From Lunularia cruciata (lineage: Eukaryota; Streptophyta; Marchantiopsida; Lunulariales; Lunulariaceae), in the NCBI GenBank assembly GCA_948567375.1, contig OX419757.1, forward strand, positions 58,714,001 to 58,778,000: 64,000 bases of DNA. The letters are read 5' to 3'. A program made the translations under genes and the position numbers. How positions within the stretch are numbered: the first letter of the stretch is position 1; the number at the start of each line of letters is the position of its first letter. The notes below the pieces were generated by a model, which saw nothing but the letters and a program-made list of their open reading frames with translations, was not told the DNA's origin and made no database searches. This document shows positions 37,396 through 49,323 of this stretch, one piece after another.

Positions 37396-40161
37396 AAAGA
37401 AGGAGCTACTAGCAACAACTAACATTCTTTAATAACATCAAGCGACTACAAGCATATAGATCTGCATAACTTCTAAGCTTATCTCTTCTATTTTCTCTAT
37501 AAATATCACACTCAAGATCTACCAAATCTTTATTCATTATAAAATCTTCATCCTCATCATTAAAAAGTTATGAAAAAAAAAACACAAACACACACACCAC
37601 ATAAATAAGCATTGCTACTAAAAAAATTGAGCTAAGTTTTGAGCTCCAGTAAGAAATGCAATCTTTCAAACTACCAAAACTAATATTCATTAAAAACACA
37701 TAATCAAATGACACATTTGTTTAATTCCTAATTGTTATAAGTGCATACTTGCTGGAACAAGGGTACTGAGTGCCTCATAGTATATACCATGTATCTTCTT
37801 GGAAATATTGATTTGCTTCAAAGTAATTACAAGCTACTACAGAATTCAACTATGGCAAAACAAGTGATTTTTTTCAAACTTATCATGTCGCTATAAGATC
37901 CAAGCATTCCTGCATTTTCACAAGTTCACATTTTAGCATGCTAGTAACTTGAACAAACACTTCAAAGATTTAAAAGCACTTAGGGGGTGGTCTTATTCCT
38001 ACAAAATGAAAAGTTTGTTGCTTGTGATCACAACACACTTCACAAACTATTGAATAACATCCCTTCATTTTAAACATATTTCTCTATCGATTACAAGTTT
38101 TTAAGCTAAAGGGAAAGTGACCTATCTACTAACCAACTTGTGGATCATTTTAAAGAAAATGCACCAAAAATTCTAGTTAGATTATGCTAATTTACTTCTC
38201 CTCATAGTGTTGCTGAAATTTCTTTATCGAGGAGAATTCTACTTTTAATATGCATAGTGGATCTCATGTTAATACAATAAATATTTAGACTTATTAAAAA
38301 TAAGGATTAAAAGCTATGATATTGACAGCATCCTACTAAGCCTTGTTTTTGCTCGATTTAACTATAAATCACTTTGGTATATATAAATCAAACAATCTTC
38401 AATTCCTACTCTTCGTGTAGAGTGTAAGCTTTTTTCATGGGTGAAGATCCCGTAACCATAAAAAGATATGTGTTGCTTCATGAAGTGACTCATGATATTT
38501 TACGATTGAGTAATCATTAAATAAATTTTAATGAAGATTTAATAAGCAGTCTTTTTCACAATAAAAAAAAAGTTTATCTTTTTTCTCATTGTTTCTCAAT
38601 CAGATTTAACATCCTTTTAATCCAAGTAAGATTGTAATTTTTCCTGCTTTGCCATGGTAATTGAGAACCTTTGACGTCAATTTGGAGAACAGAGTAAAAA
38701 CTAATGTAGATACTAGAATATATTATCTAAAGAGATTGCAAGGCCCATTTGGAGTATTGAAGCTCTTAGAGAAAAAATAAACCAAAATAAGGATTTTGTA
38801 AGTTGGTCCAACGATGATTGGACTGGTGAGGATTAACGTGACCAATAAAAGATGATATGGAATTGAGGTAGTGGATTTTATAAATGAGGATAGATTCTTA
38901 TATACACGGATCCAAGTCCAGTACTAGTTTTGTGAATAAATTATCCTTGGACCATGAACTTTTAGATAAATAACAAGGATGGACATGGATTCCTGTATAT
39001 TCTCCTATCTCGTGTTTATGAGTAAGAAGGAAAAAGAAAGTTGTATATGGATTCAACATGAATTTCAAGAAATTTAATACCGTGAATTTCAATAAACTCA
39101 AGCATAATGGAAATAGGTTATGATATGTAAATTTCTGGATACAAATCTCTATGCCAACGCATCTTAGTCCGGTTCTATATGCAACAAGAGAACCCCCATA
39201 AAGATGAACGGGGCAAATGGGATCTCAAGGAGCTCTTTTGGAAGAAATCCTTTGAATTTCGCCTTTTCTATACTGTTGGCTTTTGGTGTTTTGGATTCGA
39301 GTGGAGACTTGAAATTGGAGCTACGTATAAAGATCATGGAATTCTTAGAGATTATATATCATTCAGAAAAGAATCTACTTAATCCTAGACAGGAACAACA
39401 GTCTTCGTTGACTGAAGAATCTCATTTCTTCTTCTCGTTTTCAGGTCATTCTCATTGTTTTGAGCATCATCCCTAAAGTATGGTGCATGTCGCGAGAAAA
39501 TACGAATAGAATAAGAACGATGGGTCATTCGGAGATTTAATTTAGATAGATATATATATATATAAAGAACTGGTATACTTCAGGGGCGACTTAGAAAGCA
39601 GTTAAAACTTTCTCGAGAATATACTTCCCATCAAAATGAATGATATAGAATGTGCCGGGATAATTATAAATGTATTTTTTATGGTTGCTCTCCGCACCTC
39701 TATAATTCTTCTCCCACGGAGCAATTATTTGGGAAAAGAAAGTTGGAGAATGACTTGGTCATATACCAATTCTCAAACCAACATAGTCAATTGCCACAAA
39801 CTTACACATTATCTTTTAACTAATTTAATTTTTTTTACATTTGTGGTAATTAATTCAGATTCAATAGGACATTGATCTTAATATTAGTTTCTCCTTGATC
39901 AGTTTGGGAACCTATAAAACGAATAAATAATTTTAATATGAATACTCCATGATCGATTCACTCTTAATTTTGTACAAATCTCCATACGATCATTTTCATC
40001 GGTTCTCAATTGTGTTCAAACACCTATTATGATGTGAACCTTTTGTTGTTGTCAACCTAGATATAAAAATATTTTGGCACCCTGTGGATATGGATAAGTT
40101 ACTCTAATTTTCTGATGCTTGGAAATTTGTAAACCTGCTTGGAGAAATTTTTTTTTTGGAG

Positions 40162-40481
40162 TAGAATACAAACTTTAGCTTTAAATTTGTAAGTAGATAT
40201 TCATAAGTTAAATCAAATGATAGGTGAATGCCAAGTGTGAATGATCTCCTTGGAATCTCCGAGTGTATCCATGGACGATGTTGCTCTATCATCAGCTTGA
40301 AGAAAAATACATAAATCGTTGAGTCTCCACTCAAAGATTTATAATCTAGACCTTAGCTTTAGATTTATAGACAGATAATTATAAGTAGTGTAAAATGATA
40401 GTTTGAAAGCCAGGTGTTAATCTCCTTGGAGAATTGCTCGGCATATCCGTGGGTGATGTTGCTCTATCCATCAGCTTGTAC
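40162..40481. repeat. Diverged tandem duplication, about 170-bp period
   Basis: Segment 40162-40308 recurs as 40333-40481. Both end in a GATGTTGCTCTATC and CATCAGCTTG stretch. Noncoding. Confidence 0.6.
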
Positions 40482-41521
40482 AAGGTGTATCGCTTGAGGG
40501 GTAGGGCACATGTAAACTTCTGTTCTTTATCTCTCTTTAACAGAATTTTAACAGAAAACAGAAAAGAAGTTAACAGAACACAAGTTATCTAAGAGGAAAT
40601 ACATCCAATCATGAATAGATGATATGGAAAGGTGCTTTGACATGAACACGTTGACTCATATTTATGTCAGTTCGAATACGATACAGACAAATTTCTATTC
40701 TTACCGACCATGTTGGAGGCTATGTAAAGTCATGACTCCCAAGGTGGTCAATATCAAACGATGAAGGGTAAGGGGAATACATAGAGTCACGACTGTTCGA
40801 CGTAGGAGTAGGGTAGAATGCTATTACATCAAGAATCCATTATGAGGTGAAAAAATACTCCTGGATTCATGCAATAAAAAGCTTAGGTGTACCCAACTGA
40901 TTGCCACATCGTTATCAACAGCGGATAAAGCAAAGACACAAGGCTACAGTGAGAAATGTGTCTGTTCACACATGTTCTGTTTCCATAGGGAAAAACATTT
41001 AAAAGAAATTTGTATCTAGCTCCATGTGGTAGCTCATGAGTCCACCCTTCTCCACATTTAAAACTTTCCGTCGTCCTGAACCCTTTCCAATCCAACAAAG
41101 CGTTTTTATCAAGACAAGAAGGAGACAGCAGAAAAAGTATTCCACAATTTGAAATATATATATATACGTTTTGGGCATCATAAATCGTAGTTCTCAGTTA
41201 ATGTTACGAAAGAGATGGATTACAGATAATTATCGTGAAACTAACGAGGTGAGAATGAATTTACATTCACGATGAAAGAAAGAGAAGAATGTAGGGCGGG
41301 CTAATCCTAGGATTTGACGTTATCCCGTGTGACCCGGGAGCCAACAGCGTTCGGCAAGGATGGGCGAGGAGTGGAGGAACTTAATATAGAGAGAAAGTAG
41401 TAAGGAAGATCCAACGAGGATGGTGGTAGAGACGGAAGCTGATTGGCTGAAAGAGCGAGAGAGATACAAGAACAAGGTCGGGTTAGAAAATCATAGACGT
41501 GGGGCCTTGAGATGGATAAGG

Positions 41522-42093
41522 CTATGGGAGAAGGCGACCACGTAGAACACATGAACGATGGGAAGACCCCATGAAGCCTTACAAGGGGAGACAAAAGAGG
41601 TAGACCCCAATAGTATGGATATGAGCAGTCTGCACTCTCTGCACCTAAATATCTGAGCGGTGTAAGTAATAAGGTCTACAAACTATTGGAGTATCATAAG
41701 AAGTATCACCTAGAGTGATTGCACCAGCCAATGCTCTAAGTAAAGCAATAGACACACTCGTTCTAAAGTATGCCACCAAGCATGAGAGTGAGAGTGAGAG
41801 TGATACCTCTCGCATCTAATATGATAAACTCTCAAGTATTCCCTGACAAATGTATAGAACGTTGTGTCCATTGCTCCATATAACTCAAAGGCTAGAGAAA
41901 CAAAGAGGTGACCTCGTCTCATACCCCTATACTTGCAGATTTCGCGTGCTGTTGCTCTACTCGTCGCCCATCCAGGAGGATGAGTAATCACTCGTTCCAA
42001 AACTGCATCATGATTAGGGTATGTAACCACAATATCCGCCACTTGCAACTGATTATTTCGGACAAAGTATAAGTCTGCTTTGATATGTGTTGT
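41522..42093 (-). pseudogene. LINE-like (non-LTR) relic: C-terminal coding end and 3' tail
   Basis: Minus strand 42093-41710 encodes about 125 residues. It opens KADLYFV, then VADIVVTYP, REICKYRG and LFVSLAFELYGAMDTTF. This spacing (Lys-Ala-Asp, Asp-Ile-x-Val-x-x-Pro, Lys-Tyr, then Phe...Glu-x-x-Gly) resembles the C-terminal part of certain plant and algal non-LTR retrotransposon proteins. Below it the minus strand has the hairpin tail motif (41572-41557) and CTACGTGG (41545-41538), shared with two other sites in the window. The RT domain is not present, so it is a 5'-truncated insertion, as is common for LINEs. The family is inferred. Confidence 0.5.
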
Positions 42094-43605
42094 CTATAAA
42101 GAATATGACCACTCCTTCCAAGCGAGGTATCCACTCTATCATGCCATAGCCAAAGCAGTATCTCTCATGGTATCATGGGTAGCTAGCCTCTGGTCACGAA
42201 AGACGACATGGTCTCATATGGACCGGGTTTCATATAGATTGGCGCTGCATCTAGAAACCTTTTGGCTTTTACTGTTGGGGTTGCTTGTGAGGATGTCCCC
42301 AAAAATGTAAGGATGTCCCAATCAATGTACCGTATTGTTTAAGGAGTAGTATTCCAGGAGTTTGGCTTGTGCTTTATGCATGGAAAATCGTGGCCAGTTT
42401 ACTTGGCCGAGTTGGGCCTTCTATCTCACATCTCCAGCTTAGCTTGGTTTGGTTAAGGTTCGTGATTTTTTGGTTTCCGTTACATTGATCGTTCAAGTGG
42501 CACTTGTGGCCCACCTTTTCCACTGCGTTAGTACCACTCACCAAAAAAATCTCCATTAACGATGTGATAAGATTGGGACGCTCCTGTTGCTGACAACCTC
42601 GTGGTGTTTTACACCAATGGACTCTCCATGTCCGTCCAGTGATCGACCTTAACGCCGCGTATTGTCAAACTCCGTGCAGTTTCTTCACTGGAGTAAACTT
42701 CGAGTTTCTTTTGCACCACTCCGAAAGAGCGCAGTATGTCTATCCAAAGGGTTGTCTCACTCATGCAAAAGGAGAAAAAAATTGTACACCAAAGGATCTC
42801 TTAATGTCAAAGACGTAACTTCCCACCCTGACCTGACTCACTCACGATGCATAATTACTCTCGGATGAGAGGCCCTGATTGCCCACAGTTTCCTGTAGGG
42901 AATTAAGGGGTCAATTCTCTCTTGGTCTTGTCTGTTCTCCCGTCTTTTTTTTTGGTTCTGCAACAACGAACCAAAATGTATACCCCGAAGGCAAAAAGAA
43001 GGAAGTTCATAAAAGAAGAACGAGCGTTTATTCGTCTACTCTAAACTCAATGACGTTACATAACGAATCAACGAGAGGCCAGCTCGCAAGTTTCCCGTCG
43101 GGAGTTTGAGGGGTCAATTATCTGCATGGAAAATGATAAGTAACACTCGACCGCAGGGGAAGAAGGGGCCAAAGAAGAAGCAGCAAGGATTGGGACAGGG
43201 CGAAGGAGGAGACGAAGTAGCACACGAGAAGCTTCAAGGCAGAGAGAAAGGGAGGCGACTCAGGCGAGTGTCTTAAACCGGAAAGGTCTACCATGTTCAC
43301 ATGACCTCCTCCTCTTCAAGGTGGGTAGTCGGCTTGGATACGGCCCAATGGATGGAGTTCCTGGAACCACACTCCTCTGCATGAACTGATGAGTTCTAAA
43401 CGTTTCCCCACGTACACAGCAGCAGCAAAAGAAGAAAAACCGAGGCGGGGAGGAGCTACAGGATTGTGGATAAGTGGATTAAGTAAACGCAAGAAAATCC
43501 TTGCATGTTAATTCATGTTGAAAGAGGTGGAGTTTAGTGACCTGGGAAAGCCTTTTAAATGAACTCAACAGATGTAAAGGAGAAAATCTTGAATAATGCA
43601 CGGTT

Positions 43606-43655
43606 GGGGGGCGGGGCGGGGCGGGGTGCCGGGGCGGGTGGGGTGGGCGGGAGGG
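43606..43655 (+). other. G-rich tract, strong quadruplex candidate
   Basis: A 50-bp run with about ten tracts of three or more G separated by one to three bases, in otherwise AT-rich DNA. The plus strand is the G strand. Confidence 0.8.
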
Positions 43656-44509
43656 AACTCTTGCATGTCACTCCATTTATGCCCTCTAGTGAATCCCTTA
43701 CGAATAAATGCACCCAATGGTGCGAAGCTCGGGAAAACCACGCAAGTTGGCGAATTCTTGGTTTGATTGAAAGGACTGTTTCTGTCTCTGCATGGCTATT
43801 CACGCTGGATTTTCTCCAAATGACGTGGGGAAGATAAGCCTGTCGAGAAATGTTCTCGGAAGGATAAAGCAACAACAAATGTCCCTCGGGTGGGAGAGTA
43901 TGAAGTTCAGAGAGCCGGACCTTGAGATGGAAGACGACTTAGTGAATTAGGCTCCCGTTTTCCCAGTAGCATCCTGACCGAGGTTACATAACCATGTCGA
44001 AGATCCAACCTTGTAAGCCAATTCTTCCTCGTGAGATTCGAATGTCCCAAACGTAGCATGAAGGGATCTGAATCTGATCTCAAAACCAAACGTGCAAAAC
44101 GGAAACACCAAACAAAATAAAGACTATTGTTTGCTAAGGATGATCGAATTGACTTCCAGCAAGGAGGAGAGGAGGCAAGAAAAGCTAGAGAATAATTAAG
44201 AAGTAGAATTATGTCTATCCATTGACCTAAAACGCTGTAGGAGTGGAACAGAAGAAGGAGGGAATATATCCTCAGAGTCTGTAAATCTATGCCCTTATCC
44301 ATTCCCTCGATCTTTAAATACTACGCAAATCTGAGTATCTCATACTGTGTGGTTTTCAATAAAGTCTTTAGAATGTATCTAGAACTACAAAGCACACTAC
44401 ATTCAAGGAAACGAAGTGACGTGGTGCGCCTTGTGGCATCGAGTCAGCTGACCGAAAGGTAAAATTATGAATGCGAAAGAAAATCCTACAGGCGATCTTA
44501 TTGTTAAAA

Positions 44510-44572
44510 TAACAGAAAAGAGAAAGAGAAAGGAAAAGAAAAAGAAAAAGAAAAAGAAAAAGAAAAAGAAGG
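44510..44572. repeat. (AAAAAG)n purine tract
   Basis: Near-uninterrupted hexamer repeat of A and G on the plus strand. Confidence 0.9.
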
Positions 44573-45179
44573 TGATCTTATAGTAGACAATTCGTGTGAC
44601 TTTTAAACATATCCGAAGGGACGTTCTCTCCCAATAATTAAATTACTCGGGGAGCTTCGGACTTTTCCTCTCTGTTCATTACATCTAAGGAGAACACTAT
44701 GTTGATATATTCCCTTATATGCCTGGAACCACGTCCCGATATATTGGATAAGGTTCTCGAACAGCCAGTTTATTTTGAATAAATAAACAAAGTTTGTTCA
44801 CTAGTGGGTTTAGTTCACTTGCCGTGTCATCGTCTCATATATTTGACTTTTGGACACACATGTCACGACAACCACAACAGGGTAACAATACATTATTCCT
44901 TGCGCTTATCAAATGATTATACATGCTAGGAGTTTCAGAAAGTGTCATAGTAAGACTCTTCCTCGGCACCCTATGCAGTGAGAAATGTGTCTTTTGTCGT
45001 TGAGAACCTTGTGGGGGAGGAAACATAAACCTACTGATAAGCGGAGGATCCGAGGATGAGAAGAAAATCACATCAGCTCCAGGTCAGTGTTTATCTGTTT
45101 AAAGATTGTGGTGTTTCAGCTTTTTCTCCCAGGTCCTCTTTTATTTGCGGATCCCAGCAAATATATAAGCATTTCCTCT

Positions 45180-45605
45180 AATCTTCCGAGGGGAAGAATA
45201 TACTAGGTATGTAAGAAGAAGGGAAAAGCTTCTGGGCTCAGACAAATAAGTTTTCAATCTGCAAGTAATTATAACAGCTACAGCTATATTATTCAAAGCA
45301 TAAATGTAAAATTTCAAGTAGTGAGAACCAGCCAACCAAGTCCCCACATGCATGCAAATAGATATAGATTAGATTTTAATCTATCTTGAAGACATTGAAA
45401 TTCATTAACAAAAAGTAGGATTTTGTTTAAATCATCCAAGAGGAGAAAGATACTAGCTTCATTAAGAACAAGGAAAGACATTTAGAATCAGACAACTAAT
45501 TTTGATCTGCATTTTATTTTTTACAAGAAGGTGATCTGCATTCAAGTGATTACCACAGCTATTTGTTCATAGCATAACCACCCAAATAGTGAGAACCATA
45601 ACCAG
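45180..45605. repeat. Diverged tandem duplication
   Basis: Segment 45180-45345 and segment 45428-45605 share GAGG-AGA-ATACTAG, ATCTGCA and ATAGTGAGAACCA-type blocks in the same order. Old and noncoding. Confidence 0.5.
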
Positions 45606-46144
45606 CACCATCGAGAAAGAGGTCGGTTTAGTCCGTGGCTTCCGTATGTTATGTCATGATATTAAAATATAAAGAGCAATTTTCCTTCTTCTCTCTGTAG
45701 TTCATAGATACGGAAGAATACACCGTAAACCTTCGAAGGTCATAAATTCTATCATGCAAGCCCACATTAGCTAGCATCCACATAGAACAGTGCAAAAGAG
45801 AAGGAAAAAAGACAGTGAGTTTCGTGTTTTACATAATCGTGTAGTTCTAAAGTCCAAATCACATGTCTATCCACCCATGTGGCCAAAAGCTGGCTACGGG
45901 TAAGCCGTTGTTAATGAGAGCGCGGAGTGCTGCTGTCGTCGCTCTCCTGCATAGGTAAATGTGTCGTAATGTTGTCATAATACCCTTACAAAGTGCAGCC
46001 TGCCTTTTTAGCCCATTTTCTTCCAGGTTCTTGTCAAATAGCATTGCACCAAAAGATGTGTTGTGTGTGATTCAAACATGCCTACCTTCGCATTTATGAT
46101 AACCTCCAGTCGGGCCTGGTCGTCAACCCCTCGGACCTACATAC

Positions 46145-46169
46145 ATCATCACCATCATCATCATCATCG
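46145..46169. repeat. (CAT)n microsatellite
   Basis: ATCATCACCATCATCATC and onward; eight trinucleotide units with one interruption. Confidence 0.85.
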
Positions 46170-49059
46170 TGGAAGGGAAGGGAACGGAGAATATTCTGCA
46201 GTTCCCTGAGTGGAAGCCATAGAACTAGGAAACTCTTCCGATACTTTTTTGCCTCACCTTAGGTTAACTTTAACTGCATTATACTGTTCAGGATCATGGT
46301 GTGTGGGCCACAGGGGATGGTATACACAGCCTTGGATCCTCCTGTGTGTGTTTCATTGGAGTTGTAGTCTCACTTTTCCATCGGAATCCTAGCTTCAGCA
46401 TGCTTGACCCGCATATTCAATTGTGGTTGCTTATCATGGCCTTTGGCGTTGCATAAATTGGATCTACGTTTTATGCACTGTTTATAGTTATACCCTCCGT
46501 CTTGGATGTCAAACACACGCAAAAATGGAGGATTCGAGGGTACAAACTAGGGGTCAGTTGTTTATTTAATCAAATTGATTCGTTGATAGTTTTCTCATCT
46601 GACAGAACTAAATAGGAGATTGCTTGACTCAGTTTGAAGACGATAAGGTTTAGTGACATGAAAAGGTAGATATCCATCATAGACCGTGATAGATTATGAT
46701 AGACAAGAAGTTTCGGGAGCAAGATGGATAAGGTTAAATGCTAAGTAGTTTCCAAATAGAAATATCTTAGCACCCATCTTACCTAAATTTAACCATCGGG
46801 CGTAATATAACCCATTATTTTAGTCGACTAAGTGAGACTTCCCAGCCCTCGACAACTATTAGAGACAGAAACCAAGCAAAGCGTCCAAAAGACACAATGT
46901 CTAAACAAAGCCAAAGTTTCGATACTCCATAAACATGGCGGGCTAATCTCTTAACGCAACATCGTATCTAAGCAGGGTATAACCCAAAACGGCAGATGTA
47001 TATTATGTGCTTGGTAGGATGTGAGTATATGACGGACAATCGAATAAAAGGCAGTGACTTCACTACAAAATACAATCTCTGGACAGAACTATGACTAGAT
47101 AAGGATCGCATAGTCGATGACTTCAAGACCAACACCTTCTGGGTATGAAATATTCCACAATGAGAGAAGAAGAAAAAGATTGTACGAGTCACTAAGTAAG
47201 TCACTTGGGAAAATTTGACCATTTTGTCACTGATTGTGATATTTAAGAAAAAAAGGGTGTTCTGAATGTCTGCGCAACGAGCAGACGTGTGTTTGCATGT
47301 TAGTAGATTATACTTTGTTCCAGATAAGGTCGAGCTGTGATTGTTTGCACTTTCTATAAATGCATGAGTTGAAAGCTTTCCCAACGAGTTTTCAACGAGA
47401 AGTGACCCATACATTTGGACTTTCCACCTCATGGTGAATATAATTGAGATGTATAGTGTTGGGTGCCGAAAGGGAGGGTGTTTTATGTTGGTTCCTCAAC
47501 ATCTCCTAATCGTTCTTCTTGGAAATAACGAATAGTGCTGCTTTAAGAATCATGTCTAATTTGAAAAGATGAAAATGACGGCTTGATACATATGCATACT
47601 TACTGAACATTGATTTTAAAGTGTGCATACCACTTTCGAGTTTATGTATTTTGTCAAGCTCCCTATTAATGATAACTTTTCTTGAAAGACATGACCCAAG
47701 ACGGACTGTCTTCAGTCAACCCGGAATTATTCTTCTGTAACTGATGAGCATTGATTGTAATTATCCATTTACTTGTGAAATTATATGAATAATATTATCT
47801 CGTGTGTTCCAAAAGGAATAGGATCATTACGTTTTCTATTGTGCCACTAGTTTTTAATAAGTTTCTTGAAGATAAATGGATATGATATGTGTCACCTTCT
47901 TTATATGGAAATGTTTGACAACTTTAAATGGCAAGTATTTGGACTTTACTCGGAGAATGCTCTTTATCTAGTACTGGATACTTTTTAAGGTCGGTCCGGA
48001 ATAATTTGGACAAGTTACTGCATTATAAAAACCCCAGAATGCGCTTTACACTTGGCGAAGACATCAATATTAACAGCTAGAACGTTTTTATAAATGTATT
48101 TCTATATTATTATGCAAAATGCTTTCGACGGAGATTAAGATCATCTAGTGGCTTGATTATTGAGACTCCAGTATGCTACCTAGAAAGTTTTGGCCAGGTT
48201 CAACATTATAAAGTGAGATTTATGCTGTCAACGTTGCAGTAAGATTCAAACAGTCAATCATATAAGCAGACATGGAAGCCAAGACAGCTGGAAAAAAATT
48301 CTTACTCTTCCACTTCCAAAATAATTAAACGCCAAATTCACGTACAGTGTTTTTTCCAACTTATAAAAGACTCTCGAGGTATAATAGTCCTGAACATATT
48401 CTTGTATTTATAAGTATATGTAATCTAATCTCCTTTTAAGATGATCAACATGAACAATTTATCATATGCTTCATTACTTTCCTACGTATTCTGTAAAATT
48501 GGAAAATAACAACCTGATATCATGTCTATCATTATCTAAAGACATACAAGTTTCAAGGACATATTGCACGTATCAGCGTCCGATAATAGTCTATTTTAGC
48601 AATTAATGCTTCCTCAGTTACACACTTCTGTCAGAAAAACCTATAAAAGGAAGTTGCATTTTACTCGATTGTCTCCTCCTTAAAGTTGCACTAAAGAACA
48701 ATCATAGGTTATATCAAAGAGAATGAGGAGTATCGATGTTTCCTGATGCAAAGTGCTCCTTGAGGATTCCAATAATTTCAACTAGAGGTGAGTCCATGCA
48801 CTCAAATGCAACAAAAAATATATTATATCTATTGTTCAAGTCAACGGATATGCAATCAGTCGTTATCAACCTACCGCGCACATTTCTTGTCAATTATACT
48901 TTTGATTTTTTAAGATAATTCCGCTGGTTTAAGATCAATAAACTCGAAGTCGTGCCGGAGATTCAGATGATTTGCCACTCATTCAATTGAATGGTAAACT
49001 TGGTTAGCTAAAAACCAGCATGCACATGCGAGATACCATGAGAATAATCAACACACGAG

Positions 49060-49323
49060 ACATATGGTTTATCTCATAGGAGGTTATGTCCATGCAAACA
49101 TGAAATGTTTACTATTCACAAGGCCGTTGAGTCAAACCAAGAGCTCTCTCCTCTCTCTCAAAGCTCCGTCCGAATGAGTTTAAAATCCAACACGTGCTTT
49201 CTCCAGCCTTTGTATATACTAGTAACCTATCTAATCTTCGCTAAGATCCTAATAACATTAGGATCCCAATTACAATTTGACTAAGTAGAGTAACTCAAGA
49301 CCAAAGAATTGATTGCCTAACCA
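49060..49323 (-). repeat. 3' LTR of the copia relic
   Basis: On the minus strand a purine tract AAGGGGAAAA (49333-49324) runs directly into TGGTTAGGCAATC (from 49323), the expected junction between polypurine tract and 3' LTR. The LTR aligns with 60390-60559, including a GAGAGAGGAGAGAGCTCTTGG-like segment. The left end near 49060 is approximate. Confidence 0.6.

Larger units (their letters stand above)
29601..41300. other. Long AT-rich gene-free region
   Basis: About 11.7 kb with no credible coding frame, RNA gene or complete transposon. It holds an AAT microsatellite (31362-31384), a diverged tandem duplication at 37156-37395 (both halves contain TTTCTCCTCAATTAAA) and another at 40162-40481. 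Parts of 34700-35100 resemble decayed LTR sequence, but no ends were found. Confidence 0.5.
42094..49059. other. Gene-free DNA with simple repeats
   Basis: No gene seen on either strand. It contains a G-rich tract (43606-43655), an (AAAAAG)n tract (44510-44572), a diverged duplication (45180-45605) and a CAT microsatellite (46145-46169). The longer frames (for example minus 43907-44302 and 46968-47432) have no recognisable domain and no codon signature. Confidence 0.5.

Noticed and set aside
39204-39476. 90-codon plus-strand frame as a small gene
   Set aside because: Two overlapping frames of equal length, no domain, no promoter or splice support.
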